Assembly: GCA_029204225.1 (NCBI GenBank) | Contig: CM055097.1 | Location: 28,199,192 to 28,263,191 of the forward strand | Origin: Diphasiastrum complanatum | Lineage: Eukaryota > Streptophyta > Lycopodiopsida > Lycopodiales > Lycopodiaceae | Length of the DNA: 64,000 nt | Reading direction: 5' to 3' | Shown here: positions 1 to 11,231 of the stretch, piece by piece | Numbering within the stretch: the first letter of the stretch is position 1 | How the letters are laid out: each line of letters starts with the position of its first letter | The notes under the pieces: model-generated | Database searches by the model: none | The model's input: only the letters and a program-made list of their open reading frames with translations | What the model was told of the DNA's origin: nothing | Translations under genes and position numbers: made by a program

Positions 1-761
1 ACCTCCCTCACCAAGAATCAAACATCAAATATGTGCCAGAAAACTAAAGTGAATGAAGTTCCAAGAGAACACTGACATTCCACCCCTTTAATTACCAGAA
101 TGTTCTTGCAGAATGGCTGCACAGGCATCAAAAAGTTGGGCCGACAAAAGATCCAAGATGGCATCAACTTCCAACACATTTAGTTACAGAATGTCATTTC
201 AGAATGGATGTGAAATCACCAACGTGGTAAATTCAATAATCTCCAGATAACTGCACTAGTGGCTAGGAAAGAGCTTATGATACATATATCCGGTCAGGCT
301 CAGACACTCGACATCAATACGACAATGTGAAGGATTATAAGGGTAAAATTCTGATTCATGCACACTCACAAGAGATTGAAGCATAGAGGATATAGACAAA
401 GAATTTAGAGGAAGAGAGTTTTGCAGTAGCTTCGGCTTCACTTTAGAGTCTGGACTTTTGGAACCTTAATGTCACTAGAACTTCACACCAGCTGGAAACC
501 CTGAAAAGGAAATCGGAGATAGAATTCCTAGTTCTTGATTGCAGCAAGTTGCCCCAGTCAATTTCAATCAAGAAAATATGGTCTTTGGACAAACTTGTTT
601 CGCTAAATCCTTCCATATCACAAACTTAGAAGTTACAAACAGATGAAGGCACCTCAAACTTAGATGAGTACAAGTTTTTTGAGGCAAAAGTACATGCATA
701 TCAAACACTTTCTTCTACAAACAATGTAAAAGCACATTTCTGTCACTGATAAAAAGAAAAC
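1..761. other. No supported gene; probably 3' flank of the minus-strand host-like gene
   Basis: No reading frame here has recognisable domain content. The position is downstream of the last coding exon of the minus-strand gene that ends at 762, so it is most simply 3' UTR or flank. Nothing repetitive was recognised by eye. Confidence 0.3.
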
Positions 762-1322
762 TCAATCAAGATCAAGACTAAGACCAGAAATATTCCAAAA
801 GCTAGGACAAGACAAGTGTACCCATTTTTGTTTCGCTGTGATAAAGCCGGAAGTCTTGACCATGTCATCCATCTGGTCATCGACCCCTCCACTCCTAAAC
901 TTCGGAGGCCTCAAATCCTGTTGATATGAATGGTATGCCGCCCTCTTTTTATTTTCTCCACCAGAAGGAACATTTCCCTCCTCACTTCTAGAAGGAAAGC
1001 CAGACGTAGCTATGCAAGAATCTTGACATACTGTTACTTGAGAAGAAGTGTTAGGCAACACAGAACTGTCAGAAGCTGTTTGTGAAGTGGTCATATCTCC
1101 AAAACTGTCAGATGGACCTCTCTTTATTGTATTTTTAGAAGATCCTCCTCTAAAAAGTGTTGTCATTTTTGTCTGAGCAAAACTTTTTTTGAATATCAGA
1201 GAATCAATTTGTTGAGGAGAGGAACCCATGGCTCTGTTTTTGAGCTCAATATTTTGACATTTTCCAGGTAATATCCTTGAACCCAACAAATCAGAAGCCA
1301 AATCTGTTGCACAGTTTTGATC
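762..1322 (-). CDS. Last visible exon of an unidentified host-like gene
   Basis: The minus strand is open from a good acceptor (TATGCCAG at about 1323-1330) to a stop at 762-764, about 186 codons. The protein is Ser/Thr- and Gly-rich and looks disordered, with a more conserved-looking patch reading LRPPKFRSGGVDDQMDD and then GFITAKQKWV. Its phase (0) matches the donor at 1511 of the exon to its right, so the two exons join cleanly. I do not recognise the family. The low-complexity middle with a conserved tail is typical of the C-terminus of a nuclear plant protein, but that is inference. The stop at 762 may be a premature one. Confidence 0.5.
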   Translation of the reverse strand, partial: DQNCATDLASDLLGSRILPGKCQNIELKNRAMGSSPQQIDSLIFKKSFAQTKMTTLFRGGSSKNTIKRGPSDSFGDMTTSQTASDSSVLPNTSSQVTVCQDSCIATSGFPSRSEEGNVPSGGENKKRAAYHSYQQDLRPPKFRSGGVDDQMDDMVKTSGFITAKQKWVHLSCPSFWNISGLSLDLD

Positions 1323-1511
1323 CTGGCATAGGATGCAATATGCATAAAAGAAGAAGGCTTTAACAATATGAAAGTAACCCCAAATGGCAATGTCCAAGTA
1401 AAAAATTGCAAGTAAAAACATCATGCTATGATGGGACAAAAGGCATTAGAAAAGTCATTAGAAACTTCTTTCAAAGGGACAAGGAAAAGTAAAAGTCCAT
1501 AGGACACTCAC

Positions 1512-1800
1512 TGGCCTTCTTGAGATTGTATCATGTCTGAGGAAAGATTGGTACAGTCTTGAGTTCTTGATCTTGGCAATGTCAACTGCTCCATGTCCGC
1601 CAAATACAGGAGTCTCTGTCTGCCCTGCCTGCACAAATGCACGACTGAATACAGAAAAGGTAACAAACTTCGTCAGATCCCTTTTGGCAGGGAACACAAT
1701 CAAAGCATCAAGTGTCAAAACCATCATTCAGTGAAACAGCAAGTGGCAAATTTTCTGGCAAATTCATTTTAAGGTGAACGTAACCTTCATGTTTGAGACA
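1512..1800 (-). CDS. Internal exon of the same unidentified gene, possibly frameshifted
   Basis: The minus strand reads a dense, non-repetitive protein (TLDALIVFPAKRDLTKF, then FGGHGAVDIAKIKNSRLYQ) that ends at a consensus donor GTGAGT (1506-1511). Going upstream, the same protein style continues in another frame (CLKHEGYVHLKMNLPENLP, about 1740-1800). The switch falls near 1720-1727, where no AG acceptor is visible. A one-base indel there is the simplest reading, so this copy may be a pseudogene. The left donor is in phase with the 1322 acceptor. The upstream exon limit is approximate. Family not recognised. Confidence 0.5.
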
Positions 1801-2640
1801 ATATTGAATAACATCATGATCTTGATTAGGTGTCAAGATCACAAAGCAAATCAATTTGAAGAGATTTGATTTAATTTTAGAATCAAATTGCTTTTTAAAC
1901 CCAACAAAAAAATTAACTACTCTGTGTTTTGAAAATATGTTCCCAATGTCGCTAGGTTGCCGAAAATTTGTGCATGGTGCATAGGATTTTTTTTTTGTGT
2001 AATTACAGGTTACAACCACTTTAAAGGTACTTAGAAGCTTCACATGTTTAAGGTACCAGTCACCATAACACCCATGTCCCAACTCCCAACTATATCTCTA
2101 TTTAGTATTTTCGATCAATTAATGCTTTTAACATGATCTAACTTCACAAACTGATTATGTCCTTCACCTTTCTTCAATAATGGAATGCAAAGTGACCAAG
2201 TGATCAATAAAGGGAGTGCATTTTGCCAAAGTTAGCCTACTCTTTTGCACGCAACCCATAGATTTCCAGCAAACCCCTAACTTTCAAGAAAAAAGCCCTT
2301 CTTTCACTTTGCTCCTTTCTTGATTTAGAATGATTCTTCTGCACTCTCTATAATTATCTTATAAACCCTTTCATATCTGCTAAAGACATCATCTTCCCCA
2401 TAAGCTACAATCTAGATTTTCTTTCAAATGGATAGATATGTTGGATTTCCTTTCTTCAATCATTTTGCAATGTGGAACTACTCTGTAGTTTTACTCGCGT
2501 TGTCGAGACAGTGTCGAAGGACTTGAGACTGTTTGCAGAAATACACGTATTGTCGACATAGTGTTGAGCAGACCCAAAACGATTATTCAAGGGTTACCAA
2601 ATAAAGAGTTCATCAAATTTGATAATGGAGTCTTATCCAT
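1801..2640. other. Intron or intergenic sequence without recognised genes
   Basis: AT-rich sequence between the internal exons of the minus-strand gene and the element fragment beginning near 2640. The minus strand stays open leftward of 2082, but its content beyond about 1800 is not convincing. A pair of near-identical phrases around 2498-2572 (tgtcgagacagtgtcgaagg and tgtcgacatagtgttgagca) hints at a small local duplication. Confidence 0.3.
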
Positions 2641-2727
2641 TACATATTTTGGGTCCAATCCCTTATCTCCACGTGGTACCTACCAGGTGGATAACAGGGC
2701 ATTCCATTAGGGCTATGCCATCAACAA

Positions 2728-2737
2728 CTATAAATAG
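2728..2737 (+). promoter_or_regulatory. TATA box of a probable retroelement promoter
   Basis: A textbook CTATAAATAG lies about 65 bases upstream of a CT tract and about 150 bases upstream of a plus-strand reading frame that resembles an element ORF. This is the usual layout of an LTR or LINE promoter with a pyrimidine-rich leader. Transcription is not shown by the sequence. Confidence 0.45.
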
Positions 2738-2802
2738 ATCAATAGATTAGTTCATTATTTCAAAAGTGAAATTCATTCAGTTCAAGTTCAAGTTTCAGGA
2801 AC

Positions 2803-2804
2803 AA

Positions 2805-2870
<66 letters not shown>
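2803..2870 (+). repeat. (CT)n microsatellite with one interruption
   Basis: About 34 CT dinucleotides with one extra T near 2818, placed between the TATA box at 2728 and the ORF at 2885, so it would lie in the leader of that transcript. The window has five such long AG/CT tracts. Confidence 0.9.
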
Positions 2871-2873
<3 letters not shown>

Positions 2874-2884
2874 CAAGTCTACTA

Positions 2885-3239
2885 CCACTATGTCAAGGCG
2901 TTGGAACAAAAGATTGAACGACAAAGGAGGAGACCCTTTCTTGGGCATCGATACTAAAGCAAGGTACTAAACCTAGTGGTCCCATTACATCAGTCATTTC
3001 AACCACGATCCGGGAAGAGAAATCGCGAGAACAAAAGGCTCTCAAAATTAGGTTCAGAGGGATCCCAGATACACAAGGTGTCGTAGCAGAGGCCAAGCGC
3101 TTCTTGGATACCACATTAGGACATCAGACAGACGGTTTGGACACAGCATGGAGGACCACTAGAGATACATCCACGTTGATCATCCGTTTCACCTCCTTGG
3201 CTAGATCTTCTCTATCATTCATTTTCCACACTTGTGAAT
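2885..3239 (+). pseudogene. Fragment of an element ORF (ORF1/gag-like)
   Basis: The plus strand is open from about 2890 to 3240 with one internal stop and a frame change near 2955. It contains REQKALKIRFRGIPDTQ, then AEAKRFLDTTLG and TSTLIIRF. The motif RFRGIPD followed by an alternating hydrophobic strand pattern recalls the RNA-recognition-like part of LINE ORF1/gag proteins, but the match is from memory of style only. It ends where the copia LTR begins. The fragment lies in what should be intron space of the minus-strand host-like gene. Confidence 0.35.
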
Positions 3240-3363
3240 GATAATAAGTTGTATTTAGGATAGTATTGAAATAGTTTTGCTATTACATTAACTATTGTTC
3301 TTCATACAATCGTACTATCATTGTCGAATAGTTAATCAACTCATATACAACCATTTTCCAACA
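3239..3363 (+). repeat. Remnant of the 5' LTR of a copia element
   Basis: The right end is fixed by the CA immediately before the primer binding site at 3364. The left end is not certain; TG dinucleotides at 3239 and 3250 are candidates. If so the LTR is short, or truncated at its 5' end. No 3' LTR copy was found, so target duplications cannot be checked. Confidence 0.4.
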
Positions 3364-3375
3364 TGGTATCAAAGC
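3364..3375 (+). other. Primer binding site, tRNA-iMet type
   Basis: TGGTATCAAAGC is one base from the canonical TGGTATCAGAGC complement of initiator tRNA-Met and directly follows an LTR-like CA end. It orients the copia element to the plus strand. Confidence 0.75.
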
Positions 3376-3450
3376 CAGATCATATCTTTGATAACTAGTT
3401 TCAAAGAGTTCATCTTCATTGCTAGATTTTCAATATCATATTTGTCTACT

Positions 3451-4785
3451 ATGGATGCGTCATCTTCGAATTCTATTGAAAAGTTCGATGGCGACAACTA
3501 TCACTTATGGAAACTCAAAATGAGGGTGATCCTACAAGCAAAAGAGCTTTGGGAAGTTGTCGAAGGCACTGAGGTTAAGCCTTTTGCAGATCCGGCGGCC
3601 ATTACTAAATGGAAGCAGGAGGATGGGAAGGCCTTTGCCCTTATCACTCTCAATATCAAAGATAATCATATCAGTCATATTTGAAGAACTCGAACTTCAT
3701 TAGAAGCTTGGAATATTCTAAGCACTCTCTATGACATTCGAGACATGACTACCAAACTTCATCTAAGGAAAAAGTTTTTTTCATTCAAAATGGCTAATAT
3801 AGATTTGATTACAAATCACTTGAACAACTTCAAAATCTTGAGCAGATGTCTGCAAGTGGTGAAGAAATCAATGATGCAAATGTCATCATTATTCTCTTGT
3901 TGAGCCTTCCTAACACCTACAAAAATTGGGTAATTATTATTTCTACTCAGCAAGGTCTTACATTAGCATGAGTTTCGTCTATGCTATTGCAGAAAGAGAC
4001 CCGGAGAAATGGATCTTCATTCTCTCATTCGCCACTAGAATCAAAAGCTCTTTATTCGAAGAAACTTGATAAGAAGAAGAAGTCATAGAAATCACGAATA
4101 CTGATTCGAATTCAGAACAAGGCGCAAATTCGAATTCAGCTTCATCAAAATCGGACATTTGCTGGAGGATTGTCGAATTCTCAAATCGAAAAAGCAACAA
4201 CAGTAGCAATCGCATCAGCAGTATACTAATGCAACAAAAGGTTCGAAAGACTTCGACAAAGAGCTGATGAAACAGCATTTATGGCAAATGAAGACCGACA
4301 AGATGTCAATCCCTGGTATTTGGGTTAGGTGCTACTCAAGACATGACAAACCAGCGAAATTGGTTTCATGACAAGCTATGACTCAGAAGTATGTCTCCTT
4401 GGGCGATAGCAGTACTCACAGTATTGATGGTATCAGCACTATCAAATTGCAATTTCGGAATGGTACTAATTTCATTCCAAATGTTATTCATAATCCTAAT
4501 TTTACCAAAAATCTACTTTCCATTAGTAGAATCACTGATTTGGGCCATAAAGTCGAATTTTATTCTAATACTTCTTTGATATTAGACAAAAGCAAAAAGG
4601 TACTTGCACTTGGAAAGAGGCAAGGTAATATTTATAAGCTTAGTCATTGCAATGATTCGACTGTTCAAGCTCTATCTACTACTTTGGAGGATAGAGATTA
4701 CAGAATGGGTCATGTCAATTTCACTTGTCTTTATCAAGTCCAGGTATCTGCTGTAGTCCATAACTGGTATCTGCATAAATGAGAA
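3451..4785 (+). pseudogene. Ty1/copia gag-protease fragment, truncated
   Basis: Gag starts at 3451 (MDASSSNSIEKFDGDNYHLW, the copia gag opening with the FDGxNYxxW motif), stops at 3684 and continues in shifted frames to about 3970. From 4378 the protease/GAG-pre-integrase region is readable: FIPNVIHNPNFTKNLLSI, then MGHVN instead of the usual WHxRxGH. No integrase, reverse transcriptase or second LTR follows; sequence matching the host intron resumes by about 4790. The element sits in the first intron of the minus-strand gene, in antisense orientation to it. Confidence 0.75.
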
Positions 4786-4817
4786 TTCAAAACAGTAAGA
4801 AGGATAAATGCACTAAC

Positions 4818-5179
4818 CTTTCAATACCTTGAAATATATGCACTTTGGCAAAGTCAATTTTCTGATGAACTTGTCTCATGATCGGGGCTATATACAGAAT
4901 GTCCTGCTCCGTTTTACATTCGCTGTCCAAGAATCCCACCAGTCTCAAGCCCAACCCAAGAGCCTTTTCCCATTCCTGCGCCTGCAAAGCCAAGTCCACC
5001 CCAAACAGCAGAGAGTGCAACCGTTGTAGCTTTTCCTCGACCACTCTTCTCCACGATGTTCCAGTTTCTGTTTTAGTGATACCTTCCTCGGCCTGCATTG
5101 TAGCATCTTGAACCTTTGGCAAACTGCTTCTTGTTTCTAACTCCGATTTTCCTGGATCTTGCTTACCATCACAGTCCAT
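4818..5179 (-). CDS. First coding exon of the unidentified host-like gene
   Basis: From the ATG at 5177-5179 the minus strand encodes about 120 residues and ends exactly at a consensus donor, AAAG/GTTAGTG (4811-4818). The protein begins MDCDGKQDPGKSEL, has an acidic/polar linker, then a helical block reading SWRRVVEEKLQRLHSLLFG, ALGLGLRLVGFLDSE and YIAPIMRQVHQKIDFAK. Codon use and density look like a real conserved nuclear gene, not a transposon. I do not recognise the family. Its downstream exons should lie below 4800, where pieces at 1512-1800 and 762-1322 share orientation. That they belong to the same gene is inference. Confidence 0.55.
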
Positions 5180-5934
5180 ACTGTCCCGCTCTGCTATAAC
5201 CACTTAGACTATTACTACATACTGTGTTACCTTCACAATCATGCTCTACGGATAATGCCGAAACCTGTCAAAATTCTTTAAATTTTCGTACTCTGTTGGA
5301 AAAACGTTCATGCACTTCTATGCCTCCCAACAGACAATGAATTCATAAAATAAAGTCCTAGCACAAACCAGAGCCAGGCGTTAACCTCTGACGATATAAT
5401 ATATTAGCGGATCTTCATTCACCTCTATTCTAGACGCATGAATAGCAGCCTGCCAATGAAATACACTGCACTTAAACCTCACTTCGACAAAACTTTTATG
5501 CACACCACAGCAATTAGGAATCGTCATCACGATCTCTCAGTTCATCTTATGTCAGCTCCCCACAATGTCGCTACGTAGATGGAAAATGCTTTTCAGTTCT
5601 AGTTAACGAATCGCTTGGCTAAATAACCAGAAATGGATGCGATCGTGAACGTAATGGAAAAAGCAATTGCTGCATTATCAGAAGCGCTCCTCTATATCCA
5701 TCTACCAACAGACAGTCCCCGAACTATAATAAATTTTTCTCTCTTTTTCTGGCATGTACGGAACGTTTAAGCATAGCAAGGACGTCCAATAATTATAATA
5801 AACGGATATCATTTCAACCAAAAAGAATAGAAGGCGGGAAATCCATCCTTTTGAAGGCTATATAATAAATTTCCATACTCGTGGCTTTGCATAAATAAAC
5901 TTCCATACCCTAGCCCTACCTACCTACCTAACAA
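5180..5934. other. Probable 5' flank of the minus-strand gene; no ORF recognised
   Basis: This is upstream of the minus-strand start at 5179 and downstream of the LINE 3' end. No coding sequence was recognised. AT-rich TATA-like stretches occur, for example near 5396 and 5862, but none can be assigned. Confidence 0.3.
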
Positions 5935-6093
5935 TTTTTTTTTTTTCGCCTTAATTGCACTATCGTATATTCACAAATGTACAAGTAAAAAAAAAAACGA
6001 CATCCATGGCCGAAAATAGAAAGAGTGCATCACTAATGTTTTAAGCCCTCAGGGCAGTCCGCGTAGCCTACCACGCAGGGCAGGAAACAAAAA

Positions 6094-6411
6094 TCAACTA
6101 TAAGAGTTACTAAAAAATAACATAGCCAGCCGAATACATGCCGCCGCAAACAAAGAGGGGAGGTCCCCCTCAAAAACCTGCAGGTTCCTAACCGTCCAGA
6201 TCTTCCATAACGTCGCTAACATGCACACGTGCCAGAATGTAAGAGTAGAAGAACCTGTCAGCAAGGAATCCTCTAGGAGAATGGTGCCAGTGTCTAGAGT
6301 GAAAATGAGACCCCACCGCAAGAAGATGTGACTCAACTCCTGCCAAAGATGATGATGGCAGTGAAAAAACAAATGCTCCACTGTTTCTTCAGCCACTGAC
6401 AGAGCGGCCAA
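6094..6411 (-). pseudogene. LINE ORF2 C-terminal zinc-binding (zf-RVT-like) segment
   Basis: The reading ETVEHLFFHCHHHLWQELSH, then WKIWTVRNLQVFEG, matches the style of the zf-RVT region of plant L1 elements: E(T)xxHLFxxCxxxxxxW, then W..W..RN...F. It lies just upstream of the poly(A) tail, as expected for the end of ORF2. Confidence 0.7.
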
Positions 6412-7159
6412 AGCCTATCAACAAGGAAGGGCCATTTAGAGAGCAGGGGGAGGGATTTGGTGAGGATGCGAAAGGCCAGGTATCTCAACTTGCCTACAAG
6501 CAGCAAACGAGCGGTATTGAGGCGACGACACCAATGAATCGAAGAATCAGAGGCCGTTGAGGTAATCCGGAAAAAGGGAGGGAAACTGTCGGCGGTGCAA
6601 GGAGGGGTAATCAAAGAGGGAGGGAGAGAGGGTAGGGTTCCACCCAGACAGATTGAAGGGTGGCGGAAATTGCTTAAGTCAAACCAAGGCCCAACCACCT
6701 AGGTTGAATTCAAGCGGGCCTTAAGGGATCAAAACTGGGGAAATGTGAATCGGAATAGCACAAGAGACGGCCAAGAAGATCAGGCTGGTTTCCGAGAAGG
6801 AGAGAATAGGGGCAGGGAGGACTTGACAAGGAGGGACGTGGACCAACTGGGCCAGAGACAACAGGCCTTTGGTGGCAAGAGAGAGACAAAGGCGAGGATG
6901 AGAACGGAAGAGGGGCTGTGCATTAGGTGGAAAGAGAGACGAAGGCCAAATGGACTCAAAGGAGGGAAGGGTGGAGTCATCCCTCCAAGAAAAGAAGGAA
7001 CGGAGGTGAAGCAAAAGACGTGCCAGATTGGTCAAAACAAAAGGGCCTTTAAACTTAAAGGAGTATCCAAAAGTGAATGCCTGCAAGACTAGGAGGAGGG
7101 CGAAGTAGAGGAGGTACCACAGCCGAAGAAGACATAAATAAAAGGAGAAGCGCATGCCA

Positions 7160-8920
7160 GTGCTAAGAAGGGAGAGCAAGGGACGAAAGTCGGCAGAGGA
7201 CCGGAGAAAGGTTTTTCACAGCCGGGTCCGGAATACCAAGGCCTCCATCCCGGGTAGGCGCCGTGCACACTGACCAAGGGAGAAGAGGGCGCTTCCCTGC
7301 CCAGAGGAAACGGTGGAGGGCCTTAGCAAGAGAGTCGTGCAAGACACGGGTGGAGATGAAGATAGAAGAGAAAAAGATTGGCAGGGCCGAAAGGGTGTGG
7401 CAGACCACTAAAACCCGAGAAGGAAAGGACATAAAGCGAGGGTCCCAAGCGGCGAGCTTGTCCGAAAAAGAACGAACAAACCAATGAGATCGCTGGGCGA
7501 AAGACAGATGAATACCAAAAGGAATGCCTAGAAGTTGGGTGACTGTACCGTGAGGAACAATACGGAGATCGAGAGAGAAGACCCAAGTGGGCACAGTAGG
7601 ATGGATAACATGGAGTTCAAACTTCCTGAGGTTAAGAAGAGAGGAAGAGCAGTAACAGAATTCGTTAAAAAGAGAAAGAAGATGGAGGACATGGGGTTCT
7701 GGAAGGAGGGAGAGCAGGGTTACATCATCAGCAAGGAACTGATGAGAAAGCGGCCCCAAAGGAGTTAGGACCGGACTCAGAGATTCGAGAAAGGGAGGCC
7801 GCTTTGTGGAAAGCACATGAGAAAGGTTCCATAGCGATGGCAAAGAGCAAGGGAGACAAAGGATAGCCTTGGCGGATGCCAAAAGTAGGGGCAAACTGAG
7901 CAGAGAGACAACCATTGAAGAGGATCTTGGCCGAGGAGGACTGGTAAAGAGCACGAACAAAGTTTAGAAAGCACAAAGGAAAACCAAAGGCCTGACAAGT
8001 GGCCCAAATATAATCCCAGCTGATCCTATAAAAGGCCTTGTCAAGATCCAGACGGAGGATAAGAGAGAGGACGGCAGAGGCGTTGAGGATGGAATCCATA
8101 ATGTTCCGGCCCTTCACAAAACCAAATTGCTCAGGGGAGAGAAGGGAGTGAAGGAGGGGAGACAGACGGCGTGCCATGGCTTTTGCCAAGATTTTGTAAG
8201 ACATGTTCATCATAGTGAGAGGACGAAAGTCGGAGATCAGAAGAGGTGAAGAGACCTTGGGAATAAGCTTGACCAGGCCTTCAGAGATGGACGTAGGAAG
8301 AACAGAGGCAGAGCAAGCAAGGTTAGCAATATGGAGGAGACCCAGGCCCAACATATCCCAAAATTGGAGGAAAAATTCAAGAATGAGACCTGGAGTCTTG
8401 CCAAGGGGCAAGGATTGGAGGGCAGCCTGCAACTCAAAATATGAATTGGGCTCGTCCAGCATGGAGACCTGGTCAGAAGAAAACGGGCGCTCAGAGCGAC
8501 AAAAGGATTGAAGATGCATGGGGTCCATGGGAGACACGGGCTAAAAGGATTGAAAAAGAGAGAGAGATGCCTGGACCATAGTAGAGGAATCAGAAATGAC
8601 CGAGCCCGAAACAGAAGAGCGTGAATGAAACAATAGCAGTGCATGCGGGGTAAGGCCCGAAAGAGAAAAGAAGCAGGCAAATCGCCCTGGCGAACCCAGT
8701 TGAGTTTAGAGCGAAGCATAAGGCTCGTGGCCATATGATAATCATGACGATGGAGGCTGGCTTGGCAATGTAGCTGGAGATCAGAGTAAAGCGTGGAGTT
8801 CCTATGGGCTTCAGTTATTCCCTGCAAAAGGATCATTGCCAGGGCACGCAACCTAGAACGAGAGCGAGAGAAGGGTTTTCCAGCATGCCTAAGAAGGGCC
8901 GATCCGTTGGTAAGCATGTC
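7160..8920 (-). pseudogene. LINE reverse transcriptase (ORF2 fragment)
   Basis: Readable motifs in order are: LPLGKTPG (normally GxKAPGPDG), LVKLIPK and DFRPLTMMNMSYKILAKAMARRL (RT block 1-2), PEQFGFVKGRNIMD, LRLDLDKAFYRISWDYI (catalytic Asp of motif A), GIRQGYPLSPLLFAIAMEPF, and then LADDVTLL, the [YF]xDD box. The two aspartates of LADD are retained. The frame changes at about 7950 (block QGDPLSP to LADD) and again near 7160 and 6700, so the gene is dead. Confidence 0.85.
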
Positions 8921-8949
8921 AGCAAAGGAGGGAGAAGAAGATTAGCATG

Positions 8950-9227
8950 TACAGAGTTATCTATAGTACTTGCTATACTTGGGGGCATGTCCCAAGTTTG
9001 TCGATCGAATTTGGCCATACTAGGCCCGCCGATCTTAGTTTGGCAGGTGGTAGGCCAGTTTTAGGACACATGCCTTTTCATGCAATTTGTGAATACTCTA
9101 TATGTACAGTGTTTCTATCTAATCTAATAACTTTTGTTGTGCCATCTATGAGAGCTTGTGAGGAGTGGCTATGGAGATTGTGTGATGTGATCTGCATACT
9201 GCACTAGATTCTATCGGAATTTCAACT
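8950..9227 (+). repeat. Probable LTR remnant upstream of a primer binding site
   Basis: The segment directly before the PBS-like sequence at 9228 is non-coding and contains possible promoter sequence (ACTCTATATGTACAG near 9093). The LTR start is unknown; it abuts the truncated LINE at about 8945. No second copy was found in the window. Confidence 0.35.
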
Positions 9228-9239
9228 AGGTATCAGAGC
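9228..9239 (+). other. Primer binding site remnant (GGTATCAGAGC core)
   Basis: AGGTATCAGAGCG matches the tRNA-iMet primer binding site except at its 5' edge. No copia proteins follow, so only the 5' end of an element, or a non-coding derivative, is present. Confidence 0.5.
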
Positions 9240-11107
9240 GTCAAGATGATGTAGGTATGCATGATTCGATGAGCTATGGGATAACGTCTTTCACCAGGAA
9301 AAATAGCACTCGGAGTGTCTCAAGAGAGAGGACTCCATGCGGGGTTATAGCAGTCCAGATGGCAAGAGACAACAAAGTTCCTTCGATCGGAGCTTCGGGA
9401 AGATCGGAACGATCGTCGTAAGGGAATTCTTGGAAGAATTCTAGAGATTTCTTGCAGAATTCAATAAATTGCAGTTTTAACAATTTTCTGAAAAAAACTA
9501 TCGTTTGAGACAAAAAAAAAAAAAAAAAAAAAGTCATTGTATGGATAGCCGTTCGGCGTAACGGGATTTGCAAAAGTGAAATCTTCACCAAATCATATGT
9601 TGTCAGTCCCATCAGATTGGCAGGACAAGGGCGACCTCTTGGAGGTTGTATCTACAAAGAAAAATCTCAGAAGAGGTTGAGAATTGACCAAGAAGTAGTT
9701 ATGAAGGGTTCCATAGCATGAAACTGGAGTGTTTCAGAAAAACCAGTTGTTCTCAACCGTTTCATGGCCAAATCGAGATTTGTAAATCTCCTCCAGGCCG
9801 CAGATATAGGTCGCATTAATTTGTAACTGGTCGTGGGCAGCCGTGCACTGCCAGAAGGCAATCTATCTTCCCTTCCATAAGTTAGGGTATTATGGGAAAA
9901 ACCCATGGATCTCGGGCTACTGAAGATCAATTTCGGAGCTATAAATGAAGAAACCAAGTGTTTCTATCTTTAAAAGCCTTAGCATTTTTCCTTGGTTTTT
10001 CCTTTGCTCATTTTTTTCGCAACTGTGCATTTTGAGCTAGATTTCGCACAGTCTGCATTTTTGGATCATGAAGAAAATTCATCCCTAGGTCTAAAAAAAA
10101 AACCTAGAAAATAATTTCGAGAACTTATCCTGACACTGTCGCATTTTTTGCATTTTTGCGAAAAAGGAGACATTGTCCCTAAAATGCCTTAGAAAGGTTG
10201 AGACCCTTAGAAAAAGAGACACTCACCCTTAGAAAAGCAACGTTTGCCTTAGAATTGGTTTTTGCCTTAAAGTCGACTTTTTTGCCCTTCGGAAAAAGCG
10301 ACACCTAAGAGAGAAAAATGTCGAAGGTCATCTACTTTGAACGAGGAACGTTCCCAGCCACTTCCCAAATTTGCGAAGTGAGAAAAAGCCACTTCCCTTA
10401 TAAAGCGAAGTGAGAGAATTTGCAACGGCCTCGTCCACGTCGACATTCCCTATGGGTTGACAGTATACACTATGTATAGTTGTCACATAAGCCATATACT
10501 TCCAAGTACAACGGCTTACCTAATTAGGTGACAAGGTCGATGAGAAGATAAGACAATTGAGAGTGACAAACAACGGACTCATTGCTAACTATGTAAGCAA
10601 TGACATCAGTGAATATGTATTATGAAAGCTTTTGTTGATTCCATTTATCATTTCAATTGCCTCTCACAGTTGCGAATTCTTTCTTAAAGTAGTGAGAACC
10701 CAACTTAGGCACATGAAATTGCTGCCTATCAAGTGGACTCTCATCATTCTGTAGTACATCTTGGATCATTTTCATTACATCTTTAATTTTAGCAAATAAT
10801 AAAGTTTTGTTTGTATTTAATCATTAAGAATTGTTGCAATACTTTTTCTATGTTATCAAATGTAAGCATTGATTGTAAAATGGTATGCCACGCAAGAAGG
10901 CACTTAACATGTAATTGGCTAAGCAACTCATCTATTGGTTGCTTAAAGTGATGAATGGTTATATTGTTCATTGTAGATTCTCGGAAGTCAAAGGCATTGA
11001 CCTCCTTGGGTAAAGGAAGGTACAATCCAATGCCTTGTAGGATAGTCGATTTATCGAACGGACTAATCACTTGGAAAAACAAGTGTATTCTGCTGTTCAG
11101 ACAGTAT
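9240..11107. other. Retroelement leader/relic sequence without recognised proteins
   Basis: Following the PBS are scattered short open stretches on both strands (for example plus strand 9690-9900, minus strand 10789-11082), none with a recognisable domain. There is a 21-base A run at 9512-9532. Between 10080 and 10330 the phrase gcctTAGAAAAAG/gcgaca recurs in degenerate form. It is most likely internal non-coding sequence of a defective LTR element. Confidence 0.35.
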
Positions 11108-11231
11108 AATATCTAAGGTGCTAATCATTAAGTGTAATTAAAGTTTGGGCACTCAAAGACCATTTTGGCAATATCTAAGGTGCCAATCATCAAGTGTAAT
11201 TAGATTCTGGGCACTCAAGGACATCTTGGCA
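11108..11231. repeat. Tandem duplication, 62-bp unit x2
   Basis: The unit starting AATATCTAAGGTGC at 11108 recurs at 11170 with only a few substitutions and ends at about 11231. The period is 62 bases. No coding relationship. Confidence 0.85.

Larger units (their letters stand above)
5935..8945 (-). mobile_element. 5'-truncated LINE (L1-type non-LTR retrotransposon)
   Basis: The minus strand carries the back half of a plant L1-type ORF2. Elements in order are the pre-RT linker (LNWVRQGD, about 8700), reverse transcriptase (8540-7700), thumb/connection (7690-7160) and a C-terminal zf-RVT-like region (6411-6094). A 12-base T run at 5935-5946 on the plus strand is the likely poly(A) tail. The endonuclease domain and ORF1 are missing, so the copy is 5'-truncated at about 8945, as is usual for LINEs. 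Local GC is visibly higher than in neighbours. Target-site duplications were not found by eye. Confidence 0.85.

Noticed and set aside
6745-8511. Plus-strand basic open frames across 6745-8511
   Set aside because: These are the antisense of the GC-richer LINE reverse transcriptase on the minus strand; they lack any domain.
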